Source of the DNA: Candidatus Izemoplasmatales bacterium
Lineage (GTDB): Bacteria > Bacillota_I > Bacilli_A > Izemoplasmatales > Hujiaoplasmataceae
DNA: 6,284 nucleotides
Assembly: GCA_028691335.1 (NCBI GenBank)
Contig: JAQUZK010000085.1
Location: 1-6,284, forward strand
Direction: 5' to 3'
In this document: in pieces, positions 1 to 5,019 of the stretch
Position numbering within the stretch: position 1 is the first letter of the stretch
Layout of the letters: every line of letters starts with the position of its first letter
Position numbers and translations under genes: made by a program
The notes under the pieces: model-generated
What the model was told of the DNA's origin: nothing
The model's database searches: none
The model's input: only the letters and a program-made list of their open reading frames with translations

Positions 1-214
1 TAGATACATACTCTGTTTCAACCTCTTGAGTGTCAGGATTATCACCGTCAGTAATAATCTCGACCGTAAAGCTTTTTGCTTCAGTTACTGTTGTTTGTGA
101 CTCTGTTACATTACTTGTAGTTTCTGTAGTAGTGGTTGTAGCACAAGCACCCAACAAAATAACTGACAAGAATAGTAAAGAGCCCAGTACAATTCTTTTT
201 AAAGCTTTCATCAT
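1..214 (-). CDS. Lipoprotein, N-terminal part; possibly a DUF4430 (transcobalamin-like) cobalamin-binding protein
   Basis: The gene runs off the left edge; 71 codons are visible. The N-terminus has two Met, a basic stretch (KALKR), a hydrophobic core and a lipobox L21-G-A-C24, so the protein should be cleaved by signal peptidase II and anchored to the outer face of the membrane at Cys24. A Thr/Ser/Glu-rich linker follows (about residues 25-45), then SFTVEIITDG, which resembles the first strand of DUF4430 domains related to transcobalamin. That assignment is tentative because only about 25 residues of the domain are present. It is supported by the cobalamin riboswitch just upstream, since DUF4430 lipoproteins of Gram-positives are often under B12 control and are thought to help capture corrinoids for ECF-type uptake. 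Tandem ATG codons at 212-214 and 209-211 both lie within reach of the AGGGAG ribosome binding site at 220-225 (5 and 8 bases), so the start is uncertain by one codon. Confidence 0.85.
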   Translation of the reverse strand, partial: MMKALKRIVLGSLLFLSVILLGACATTTTTETTSNVTESQTTVTEAKSFTVEIITDGDNPDTQEVETEYVS

Positions 215-219
215 TTTTT

Positions 220-225
220 CTCCCT
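220..225 (-). promoter_or_regulatory. Ribosome binding site of the lipoprotein gene
   Basis: AGGGAG lies 5 bases before the first and 8 before the second of two tandem ATG codons. It sits 11 bases downstream of the riboswitch P1 stem, so ligand-dependent folding could affect ribosome access. I found no clear anti-SD complement inside the aptamer. Confidence 0.7.
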
Positions 226-236
226 TTTGATGTATT

Positions 237-400
237 TAATTAATTAGGTAGGTCTCCCGACTTATCCTTTAAAACCACATTACCTTCTCATTCGACGAAA
301 AATTTCGAACAATGGTAAAACTAACGTGGCAAACAGACTTACGGTTGCTGGCACAGCTTAGGATTTTCACCTAATTCCCTGTTATACACCTAAATAATTA
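237..400 (-). promoter_or_regulatory. Cobalamin (B12) riboswitch
   Basis: On the minus strand the conserved blocks of the cobalamin aptamer occur in order. AGGGAATTAGGTGAAAATCC lies at 361-380, GCTGTGCCAGCAACCGTAA at 339-357, and the B12 box AAGTCGGGAGACCTACCT at 246-263. A closing P1 stem can be drawn by eye: TTAGGT (388-393) pairs with ACCTAA (244-249), then after one T-T mismatch 395-400 pairs with 237-242. An internal arm pairs CCACGTTA (about 322-329) with TAATGTGG (about 286-293). No U-tract or terminator hairpin lies between the aptamer and the ATG, so control is probably at translation initiation. The expected effect is repression of the downstream lipoprotein gene when cobalamin is plentiful. 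Whether it prefers adenosyl- or hydroxy/methylcobalamin cannot be read with confidence. Confidence 0.95.
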
Positions 401-415
401 GCTGTTATTAAGTTT

Positions 416-1039
416 TTATAAAGATTTGATAATTTGTTGAATATTATCCAATAATTTCGCAATATGAATTCCATCTAGCAATCCATGATGGGCTTGAATT
501 GAAACCGGTAATAAATAAAGACCATTTTGTTCAAAGAACTTACCAAAAGTCACTCTTGGAATTGAATGATTATCCTCTTTTTTAAAAGGGTGTGTCAATC
601 CTGTAAAACTGAACCATGGAACACTTGAAATAAAAATATACTTTTCAAAACCTGATTCGTCTTTAAGATTAGAACCTGATTTAGCAATTTGGATGTCTTT
701 AATTACATTGTTACAAAATAACTTAAAGTCAGAATTATATACAGTATTACAAAAAACAAAACTCTCATCTTCGTTTAATACAGTATATGACGGATCAACT
801 TGATCAAACAATACAACTCTATCATTTATTACCCTATATCTAAATTCTTCTATATTATTAATTCCAGTCATTAAACAATACATGAAAACTGGAAAAAAAC
901 TCATTTTATTTTCTCGAATATAGCTTATTAACAAAGTGATATCGATATTTACATTAATCGAAAAGCAAGGATTATCAAAACCTTTATAGTATTGATAATG
1001 TTTAATTCTCTTCCATTTGTAAATATCGATATCTTTCAT
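416..1039 (-). CDS. Chloramphenicol acetyltransferase-like (CatA-type) O-acetyltransferase
   Basis: This 207-residue protein has the length and motif order of the trimeric, acetyl-CoA-dependent CAT family. The N-terminal WKRIKHY (9-15) matches WHRKEHF of classical CAT, making R11 the equivalent of Arg18. PWFSFTGL (141-148) matches PWVSFTSF. HHGLLDGIHIA (184-194) matches the active-site HHAVCDGFHVA, giving H185 as the catalytic base (His195) and D189 as the Asp199 that salt-bridges Arg18. The oxyanion-stabilising Ser148 aligns with G147. This and the divergent middle region suggest a housekeeping-type CAT-like enzyme, so chloramphenicol resistance should not be assumed; the acceptor is unknown. 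The ATG lies 4 bases after the mscL stop, with AAAGGA (1048-1053) inside the end of mscL as ribosome binding site, so the two genes are probably translationally coupled. No terminator follows; the riboswitch begins 15 bases downstream. Confidence 0.9.
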   Translation of the reverse strand: MKDIDIYKWKRIKHYQYYKGFDNPCFSINVNIDITLLISYIRENKMSFFPVFMYCLMTGINNIEEFRYRVINDRVVLFDQVDPSYTVLNEDESFVFCNTVYNSDFKLFCNNVIKDIQIAKSGSNLKDESGFEKYIFISSVPWFSFTGLTHPFKKEDNHSIPRVTFGKFFEQNGLYLLPVSIQAHHGLLDGIHIAKLLDNIQQIIKSL

Positions 1040-1043
1040 TAAC

Positions 1044-1451
1044 CTATTCCTTTACTTCTTCATCATTTTCTTTCTTTGGAGCGATTGCTTTCTTTACTTC
1101 TTCTAGTTTCTTTGAAAACCTAGTAATAACTTTTAGAGCTAAGAAAATTGCTAAAGCAATAATCAGAAAATCAATTATTGATTGGATGAAATTACCATAT
1201 GTTAAGAGAACTGCATCTTCACTTAAAATATAACTAGAAGTTGCTTGATCCCAATCTCTGGTTCCTCTTAAGACCCAAACCATATGAGTTAAATCAGCTT
1301 TAAACAATAAACTGATTAGTGGTGTAATAATGTCGGCTACTAAACTCTTAATAATTGCATTAAAAGCTGTCCCAATTACTAAACCAACAGCCAAATCTAA
1401 AGCATTACCCTTAGAAATAAATTGGCGAAATTCTGCAAAGAACTTTTTCAT
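1044..1451 (-). CDS. mscL: Large-conductance mechanosensitive channel MscL
   Basis: This 135-residue protein is full length for MscL, the homopentameric membrane channel that opens under membrane tension to release solutes during hypo-osmotic shock. It has the short amphipathic N-terminal helix (KKFFAEFRQF), then GNALDLAVGLVIGTAF leading into TM1 (about 18-46), with L20 and L24 at the pore-constriction positions (Leu19/Val23 in E. coli). SLVADIITPLI ends TM1. An external loop (about 47-85) and TM2 (about 86-110, YGNFIQSIIDFLIIALAIF) follow, then a charged cytoplasmic helix (111-135). It is the middle gene of rubredoxin-mscL-CAT-like: the ATG is 8 bases after the rubredoxin stop, with a weak AGGTAG ribosome binding site overlapping that stop, and its own TAG is 4 bases before the next ATG. 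It should be transcribed from the promoter at 1652-1660. Confidence 0.97.
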   Translation of the reverse strand: MKKFFAEFRQFISKGNALDLAVGLVIGTAFNAIIKSLVADIITPLISLLFKADLTHMVWVLRGTRDWDQATSSYILSEDAVLLTYGNFIQSIIDFLIIALAIFLALKVITRFSKKLEEVKKAIAPKKENDEEVKE

Positions 1452-1459
1452 AATACTAC

Positions 1460-1618
1460 CTAGTCAAGTGGGCTAAAGTTTTCTTTAGTCACTCCACATT
1501 CTGGGCAAACCCAATCTTCAGGAATATCTTCGAAAGCAGTTCCTGGTTCAATTCCACCATCTGGATCTCCAAGTTCAGGATCGTAAATGTATCCACAAAC
1601 ATCGCAAACATATTTCAT
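1460..1618 (-). CDS. Rubredoxin
   Basis: This 52-residue open reading frame reads MKYVCDVCGYIYDPELGDPD at its start, which is diagnostic for rubredoxin. Rubredoxin is a small cytoplasmic electron carrier with one iron held by four cysteines. The ligands are two CxxC knuckles, C5-D-V-C8-G and C38-P-E-C41-G, and the aromatic and acidic core (Y10, Y12, D13, W36) is typical. The length matches the family. A strong ribosome binding site AGGAGG (1628-1633) lies 9 bases before the ATG. It is the first gene of an operon with mscL and the CAT-like gene. In anaerobes, rubredoxins commonly pass electrons to oxygen- or peroxide-reducing proteins such as rubrerythrin or superoxide reductase; none is encoded in the window, so the partner is unknown. 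Confidence 0.96.
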   Translation of the reverse strand: MKYVCDVCGYIYDPELGDPDGGIEPGTAFEDIPEDWVCPECGVTKENFSPLD

Positions 1619-1651
1619 AATATCTTTCCTCCTTTTATTTATACTATATTT

Positions 1652-1660
1652 ATTATACCA
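1652..1660 (-). promoter_or_regulatory. Extended -10 promoter of the rubredoxin-mscL-CAT-like operon
   Basis: The minus strand reads TGGTATAAT: a perfect TATAAT with the TG extension, about 20 bases upstream of the AGGAGG of rubredoxin. The -35 position holds only weak matches (CTTTAT at 17-base spacing, TTTATT at 16), as is usual for extended -10 promoters. It lies between the upstream gene's terminator and rubredoxin, the expected place. Confidence 0.75.
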
Positions 1661-1690
1661 AATATAAATCTAAAATAAAGGTACTTTTTA

Positions 1691-1729
1691 TAAAAAATAA
1701 AAATCCTGCCAAATTAGTTTAGCAGAATT
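1691..1729 (-). terminator. Rho-independent terminator after the HEGRH protein gene
   Basis: On the minus strand AATTCTGCTAAA (1718-1729) pairs with TTTGGCAGGATT (1702-1713), a 12-pair stem with two G-U pairs and a CTAA loop. It is followed by a T-rich run down to about 1691. It begins 7 bases after the stop codon at 1737-1739. On the plus strand no T-run follows, so it serves the minus strand. Confidence 0.85.
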
Positions 1730-1736
1730 ATTATAG

Positions 1737-2231
1737 TTAAAAATTATCAATACGATTTTTTATCTCTTCTTGCCTTTTCTTGACTAAATTTTGAATTGAA
1801 GGGTTAATTTTTGTTTTCAATCTAGTCATATTGTAAATATTCAAATTTGTATATGAGATAGCGTCAATTTCGATACTTAAAACAGGATTGTTATCATCAT
1901 TTTCTATAACTTTATATTGATGGTAATTTTCAAATTCATCAGACCAAACTTTAATAGTATCAATACTTTCACAGGTTAATTCTGGATTTTGAATTTGATG
2001 CCATTGATATGCATGACGTCCTTCATGAAGAATAGTGGCTATCAACTCTATATCGTTTAAACTGAATATATTATTTGTATTTAAAACTATGGTGTTATCA
2101 TCTTTAACGTACATAGACGCCACATCATTTAAATCCGTGTCTAAATCTTCTTGAATAATTGTTGCGGGTAATCTTCCTTGTTTTTTTGCGACTTGATTTT
2201 CAAGTTGTTGTAGAAGTTCTAATGTAAGCAT
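1737..2231 (-). CDS. Uncharacterised HEGRH-motif protein, putative zinc metalloprotease
   Basis: I do not recognise the family of this 164-residue protein. ATILHEGRHAYQWH (66-78 region) contains an HExxH zinc-protease motif, H69-E70-G-R-H73, within a helix. SIEIDAISYT (from about 119) lies about 48 residues downstream, so E121 could be the third zinc ligand of a gluzincin-like fold. There is no signal peptide or membrane segment, so it is probably cytoplasmic. The C-terminus (150-162) is Lys/Glu/Arg-rich and likely helical. The frame is open upstream to 2297, but the start at 2229-2231 is preferred: AAGAGGAGAT (2235-2244) precedes it, and a promoter lies inside the longer frame, which would put the longer start upstream of transcription. 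It is a single-gene unit with its own promoter and terminator, between groEL and rubredoxin. The substrate is unknown, and the protein could also be a non-catalytic zincin. Confidence 0.8.
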   Translation of the reverse strand: MLTLELLQQLENQVAKKQGRLPATIIQEDLDTDLNDVASMYVKDDNTIVLNTNNIFSLNDIELIATILHEGRHAYQWHQIQNPELTCESIDTIKVWSDEFENYHQYKVIENDDNNPVLSIEIDAISYTNLNIYNMTRLKTKINPSIQNLVKKRQEEIKNRIDNF

Positions 2232-2264
2232 AATATCTCCTCTTGTAAATATTTTTCTAAAAGT

Positions 2265-2273
2265 ATTATAACA
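2265..2273 (-). promoter_or_regulatory. Extended -10 promoter of the HEGRH protein gene
   Basis: The minus strand reads TGTTATAAT, a perfect TATAAT with the TG extension, giving a short leader of roughly 27 bases before the ATG at 2231. The -35 region around 2288-2293 (TTTCAA) is poor. The site lies just downstream of the groEL terminator, so this gene is probably transcribed separately from groESL. Confidence 0.7.
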
Positions 2274-2305
2274 TATCGAACTCACTTTTTGAAACAATAA
2301 AATTA

Positions 2306-2347
2306 CTATAAAAACAAGATAACGAACCCCTATTATGAGGTTCGTTA
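2306..2347 (-). terminator. Rho-independent terminator of the groES-groEL operon
   Basis: On the minus strand TAACGAACCTC (2337-2347) pairs with GGGGTTCGTTA (2320-2330), an 11-pair stem with one G-U pair and an ATAATA loop. It is followed by ATCTTGTTTTT, so the T-run starts a few bases after the stem. It starts 12 bases after the groEL stop. Confidence 0.88.
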
Positions 2348-2359
2348 ATTATGTGATTT

Positions 2360-3970
2360 TTAATACATACCTTGAGGTATTTCCGGAGTTTGTTTCTCTT
2401 TAATTTCAGCTACAGCTACTTCTGAAGTTATAAATAAACTAGCAATTGAAGCTGCATTTAATATCGCGGATCTAGTAACTTTTGTAGGATCTACAATTCC
2501 TGATTTAAACATGTCTACCCAATTACCATTTTTAGCATCAAAACCAATATTTACTTCCGCCTTCTTTTGAAGTTCTACAACTTCTAAAGCATCATAACCA
2601 CTATTATCTGCAATTTGCATAATTGGAGCTAATAAACTTTCGATAACGACATTAATACCTTTTTGAATATCTACATTATCATGTTTTAACTCATCTTTTA
2701 TTTCTTTGTATATCTCCACAAGAGCTGCTCCACCACCAATTACGATACCTTCTTCAACAGCCGCTTTAGTAGCGTTAAGAGCATCTTCTATTTTTAGTTT
2801 CTTCTCTTTTAATTCCGTCTCAGTAGTAGCTCCTACTTTAATAACTGCTACTCCGTTTGTTAGCTTTCCTAATCTTTCATTAAGCTTCTTCTTATCAAAC
2901 TCAGATGTTTCTAGAGCTAATTGCTTTTTAATTTCTTCAATTCTTTCTTTTATTACAGCTTTATCACCAGAACCATCCATTATAGTTGTTGAATCTTTAG
3001 AAATAACAACCTTTCTTGCAATACCTAAATCCTCTAAAGTCATATCTTTAACTTCTTGGTTTAAATCTTTAGTATAGAATTTAGCGTTTGTTAATAAAGC
3101 AATATCCTCTAATGTATTCTTTCTATTATCACCAAAACCTGGAGCTTTAGTAGCTACAACGTTAAATGTTCCGCGTAATTTATTTACAATCAAAGTCGAT
3201 ACCACTTCATTTTCAATATCATCTGCGATGATTAATAATGGTTTAGAACTCTGAACTATTTCCTCTAGTAAAGGTAAAATTTCTTTAATATTATTAATTT
3301 TCTGATCAGTTACAAGGATATATGGATTTTCTAACACTACTTCCATTTTTTCTCTATCAGTAACCATATAAGGGGATACATATCCTTTATCATATTGCAT
3401 CCCTTCAACAACCTCTAGATAAGTATCGAATCCCTTGGATTCATCAACACTTATAACGCCCTCACGCGATACTTTAGCCATTGCTTGTGATATTATCTCG
3501 CCAACTTCACTTAAACCTGAAGAAATAGTTGCGACTGATGCAATATCTTCATCTGTTTCTATTTTTTTAGTTTTCTTTAACAATCTTTTAGAAACTTCTT
3601 TAGCTGCTAACTCCATACCTTCTCTTAAAAAAACCGGATTAGTTCCTCTATCTACATGAGCCATACCTTTATGAATCATACTTTGAGTCAAGACAGTCGC
3701 CGAAGTTGTTCCATCACCAGCAACATCATTAGTTTTATTAGCAGCTTCATAAACTAATTTAGCACCCATATTTTCGTATGCATTTTCTAACTCAATTTCT
3801 TTAGCAATAGTCACACCATCATTTGTAATCAGTGGTGAGCCATAGCTCTTATCTAATACGACATTTCGACCTTTTGGTCCTAAAGTAACCTTGACAGCGT
3901 TAGCTAGTTTATCTACTCCAACTAACATTTTTTCTCTAGCATCTTTTGCATATAGAATATCTTTTGCCAT
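2360..3970 (-). CDS. groEL: Chaperonin GroEL (Hsp60)
   Basis: This 536-residue cytoplasmic chaperonin forms a double heptameric ring that, with the GroES lid, folds non-native proteins using ATP. The equatorial domain has the nucleotide-binding LGPKGRNVVLD (30-40), NDGVT (D51) and GDGTTS (85-90, D86 matching E. coli Asp87). The apical domain spans roughly 190-370, with GYVSPYMV (196-203) and KAPGFGDNRK (275-284). D396 in KIEDALNAT matches the ATP-hydrolysing Asp398, and the family signature AAVEEGIVIGGG is at 403-414. The C-terminus ends TPEIPQGMY without the GGM repeats of many GroELs. The ATG is 5 bases after the groES TGA; its ribosome binding site AAGGAG overlaps the last groES codons, so the pair is translationally coupled. 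It is transcribed with groES from the CIRCE-controlled promoter and ends at the hairpin 12 bases downstream. Confidence 0.99.
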   Translation of the reverse strand: MAKDILYAKDAREKMLVGVDKLANAVKVTLGPKGRNVVLDKSYGSPLITNDGVTIAKEIELENAYENMGAKLVYEAANKTNDVAGDGTTSATVLTQSMIHKGMAHVDRGTNPVFLREGMELAAKEVSKRLLKKTKKIETDEDIASVATISSGLSEVGEIISQAMAKVSREGVISVDESKGFDTYLEVVEGMQYDKGYVSPYMVTDREKMEVVLENPYILVTDQKINNIKEILPLLEEIVQSSKPLLIIADDIENEVVSTLIVNKLRGTFNVVATKAPGFGDNRKNTLEDIALLTNAKFYTKDLNQEVKDMTLEDLGIARKVVISKDSTTIMDGSGDKAVIKERIEEIKKQLALETSEFDKKKLNERLGKLTNGVAVIKVGATTETELKEKKLKIEDALNATKAAVEEGIVIGGGAALVEIYKEIKDELKHDNVDIQKGINVVIESLLAPIMQIADNSGYDALEVVELQKKAEVNIGFDAKNGNWVDMFKSGIVDPTKVTRSAILNAASIASLFITSEVAVAEIKEKQTPEIPQGMY

Positions 3971-3975
3971 TTAAA

Positions 3976-4260
3976 TCACTCCTTTATAATCGCTAGAATA
4001 TCTTTCTCTGAGATAATCATATACTCTTCATCATCAACTTTTACTTCAGTAGTTGAGTATTTTTTATAGACAACTTTATCACCCGGTTTCACTTTTGAAG
4101 TTTGTCTTTTACCATCAACTAGAAGACCTTCACCAACCTCGATTACCGTCGCAAAGTCTGGAGTATCTTTGTTATCTCCAGTTAAAATAATTCCACTAGC
4201 TGTTTTCTTCTCTTTAGTTTCTTTTTTTAAGATAACATTTTCATGTAGTGGTTTTAACAT
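3976..4260 (-). CDS. groES: Co-chaperonin GroES (Hsp10)
   Basis: This 94-residue protein is full length for GroES, the heptameric lid that caps GroEL. It begins MLKPLHENVILKK, the family's first strand (PLxDxVxxK). The mobile loop that docks on the GroEL apical domains is about 16-31 and contains SGIILTG (22-28), where the hydrophobic tripeptide IIL takes the place of IVL in E. coli. VIEVGEG (39-45), KPGDKVVYKKY (58-68) and the C-terminal EYMIISEKDILAII complete the barrel. It is the first gene of the operon, with AAAGGGA (4271-4277) as ribosome binding site 10 bases before the ATG and the CIRCE operator 27 bases before it. It stops with TGA, which indicates the standard code. Confidence 0.98.
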   Translation of the reverse strand: MLKPLHENVILKKETKEKKTASGIILTGDNKDTPDFATVIEVGEGLLVDGKRQTSKVKPGDKVVYKKYSTTEVKVDDEEYMIISEKDILAIIKE

Positions 4261-4287
4261 CTTTAAATCATCCCTTTCATTAAAATA

Positions 4288-4314
4288 TTAGCACTCAACT
4301 CATCTAAGTGCTAA
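4288..4314 (-). promoter_or_regulatory. CIRCE operator (HrcA binding site)
   Basis: The plus strand reads TTAGCACTC, nine bases, then AAGTGCTAA; consensus is TTAGCACTC-N9-GAGTGCTAA, so there is one mismatch. The inverted repeat extends outward by AAT/ATT to 12-base arms (4284-4295 and 4307-4318). It lies directly after the -10 box and covers the expected transcription start, so bound HrcA would block initiation. The heat-shock repressor HrcA would release it on stress. hrcA itself is not in the window. Confidence 0.96.
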
Positions 4315-4318
4315 TATT

Positions 4319-4348
4319 ATTATATCATACATTTTTTTTCGATGTCAA
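4319..4348 (-). promoter_or_regulatory. Sigma-A promoter of groES-groEL
   Basis: The minus strand has a perfect -35 TTGACA (4343-4348) and a perfect -10 TATAAT (4319-4324) with an 18-base spacer. CIRCE begins 4 bases after the -10. A consensus promoter held down by a repressor is the usual arrangement for groESL in Gram-positive bacteria. Confidence 0.92.
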
Positions 4349-4377
4349 TACTAAAATTTACAAAAATTTAAGATTTT

Positions 4378-4905
4378 TTATATTTGAAGTAAATACACAT
4401 TTTCTGCGAAGTACTTACCTTCACAGAATATTTTGTCAGGCATTTTTGCTATAAACTTAAACCCTAATTTTTCATACAATCTTATTGCATCTAAGTTATC
4501 TTCTCTAACCTCTAAATAAATGTTTTTAATTACTTGAGTAATCCTTGCATAATTAACAGTATGCTCTATCAAAAGCCTCCCAAGTCCTTTATTCCAAAAC
4601 TCTTTAAGTACAGAAATTCCTAAATCAACATTATGTTTAGTCTTTTCTTTTTCATGGCCTTTAATATTACAACTACCAACTATTAATCCATCCACTTTGG
4701 CAACAAACATCTTCGTTGTTTGTTTTTTATTAGCTGATTCTAAATATTCTTCTTCTTGCTCTAGTGTGTTACTAATACCATTCTCATCAAATAATAAGTA
4801 AGTACTTTCTGAACCAATTTTTTTTAAATATTCCAACATTTCTTTTGCATCGTCTTTAGTAGCTTCCATTATATCTACTACAGTATTATCTTTTAAAAAC
4901 TTCAA
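4378..4905 (-). CDS. GNAT-family N-acetyltransferase
   Basis: This cytoplasmic protein of 175 residues (177 from the upstream TTG) is a typical GCN5-related acetyl-CoA-dependent acetyltransferase. The domain begins near IMEATKDDAKEMLEYLK. Strand 4 and the acetyl-CoA pyrophosphate loop are VDLGISVLKEFWNKGLGRLL (G107-L-G109), and motif B is NLDAIRLYEKLGFKF (about 137-151), with Y144 at the usual general-acid position. The acceptor cannot be predicted: it could be an amine, an antibiotic or a protein N-terminus, and motifs of this kind are shared by many unrelated GNATs. No ATG has a good ribosome binding site. GAGGTGAT at 4911-4918 overlaps a TTG at 4909-4911 but lies 9 bases (from GAGG) before the TTG at 4903-4905, so the latter is chosen. 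The gene has its own promoter. No convincing terminator separates it from groES. Confidence 0.9.
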   Translation of the reverse strand: MKFLKDNTVVDIMEATKDDAKEMLEYLKKIGSESTYLLFDENGISNTLEQEEEYLESANKKQTTKMFVAKVDGLIVGSCNIKGHEKEKTKHNVDLGISVLKEFWNKGLGRLLIEHTVNYARITQVIKNIYLEVREDNLDAIRLYEKLGFKFIAKMPDKIFCEGKYFAENVYLLQI

Positions 4906-4910
4906 TTCCA

Positions 4911-4918
4911 ATCACCTC
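4911..4918 (-). promoter_or_regulatory. Ribosome binding site that decides the GNAT start
   Basis: GAGGTGAT is complementary to the 3' end of 16S rRNA. It overlaps the upstream TTG (4909-4911), which makes that codon a poor start, and is correctly spaced for the in-frame TTG two codons later (4903-4905). Confidence 0.7.
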
Positions 4919-4930
4919 AAATGTAAATAT

Positions 4931-4959
4931 ATTATAACGTGTATTGAAAAAAAATTCAA
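4931..4959 (-). promoter_or_regulatory. Sigma-A promoter of the GNAT gene
   Basis: The minus strand has TTGAAT (4954-4959), a 17-base spacer and a perfect TATAAT (4931-4936). It sits 12 bases upstream of the ribosome binding site, giving a short leader. Spacing and both boxes are good. Confidence 0.8.
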
Positions 4960-5019
4960 ATTTTTAAAAATAAGACAAGTATTTACACCTACTAGTTTAT
5001 ACCTTAATTTAAAAATTTA

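Noticed and set aside
30..230. Plus-strand open frame of 66 codons
   Set aside because: It is antisense to the lipoprotein signal peptide and linker, has no family resemblance, and its Val/Ser-rich content follows from the Thr-rich linker on the other strand.
416..1039. Acquired chloramphenicol-resistance gene on a mobile element
   Set aside because: No insertion sequence, inverted repeats or plasmid genes flank it. Base composition matches its neighbours, it is embedded in an operon with mscL, and the active site departs from classical CAT.
2232..2297. N-terminal 22-codon extension of the HEGRH protein
   Set aside because: The extended -10 promoter at 2265-2273 lies inside it, and the ATG at 2231 has a strong ribosome binding site.
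2706..3077. Plus-strand open frame of 123 codons
   Set aside because: It is antisense to groEL, with low-complexity Ser/Leu/Ile content typical of the reverse of a Lys/Glu-rich gene; it has no ribosome binding site and no recognisable motif.
3435..3659. Plus-strand open frame of 74 codons
   Set aside because: It lies entirely antisense to groEL and has no supporting features.
3976..3978. TGA read as tryptophan (Mycoplasma code)
   Set aside because: TGA sits at the normal end of groES, and Trp residues such as that in the GroEL NGNWVDM segment are TGG.
4349..4377. Terminator for the GNAT gene
   Set aside because: Only A/T-only pairings (AAAAAT with ATTTTT) are possible, which is not enough for a convincing intrinsic terminator.
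4960..5019. Possible terminator or operator between the GH30 and GNAT genes, including near-repeats GGTATAAA and GGTGTAAA
   Set aside because: The only hairpin drawn there is short and bulged with a weak T-run, and the near-repeats are too degenerate in such AT-rich DNA. No CcpA cre site was seen.
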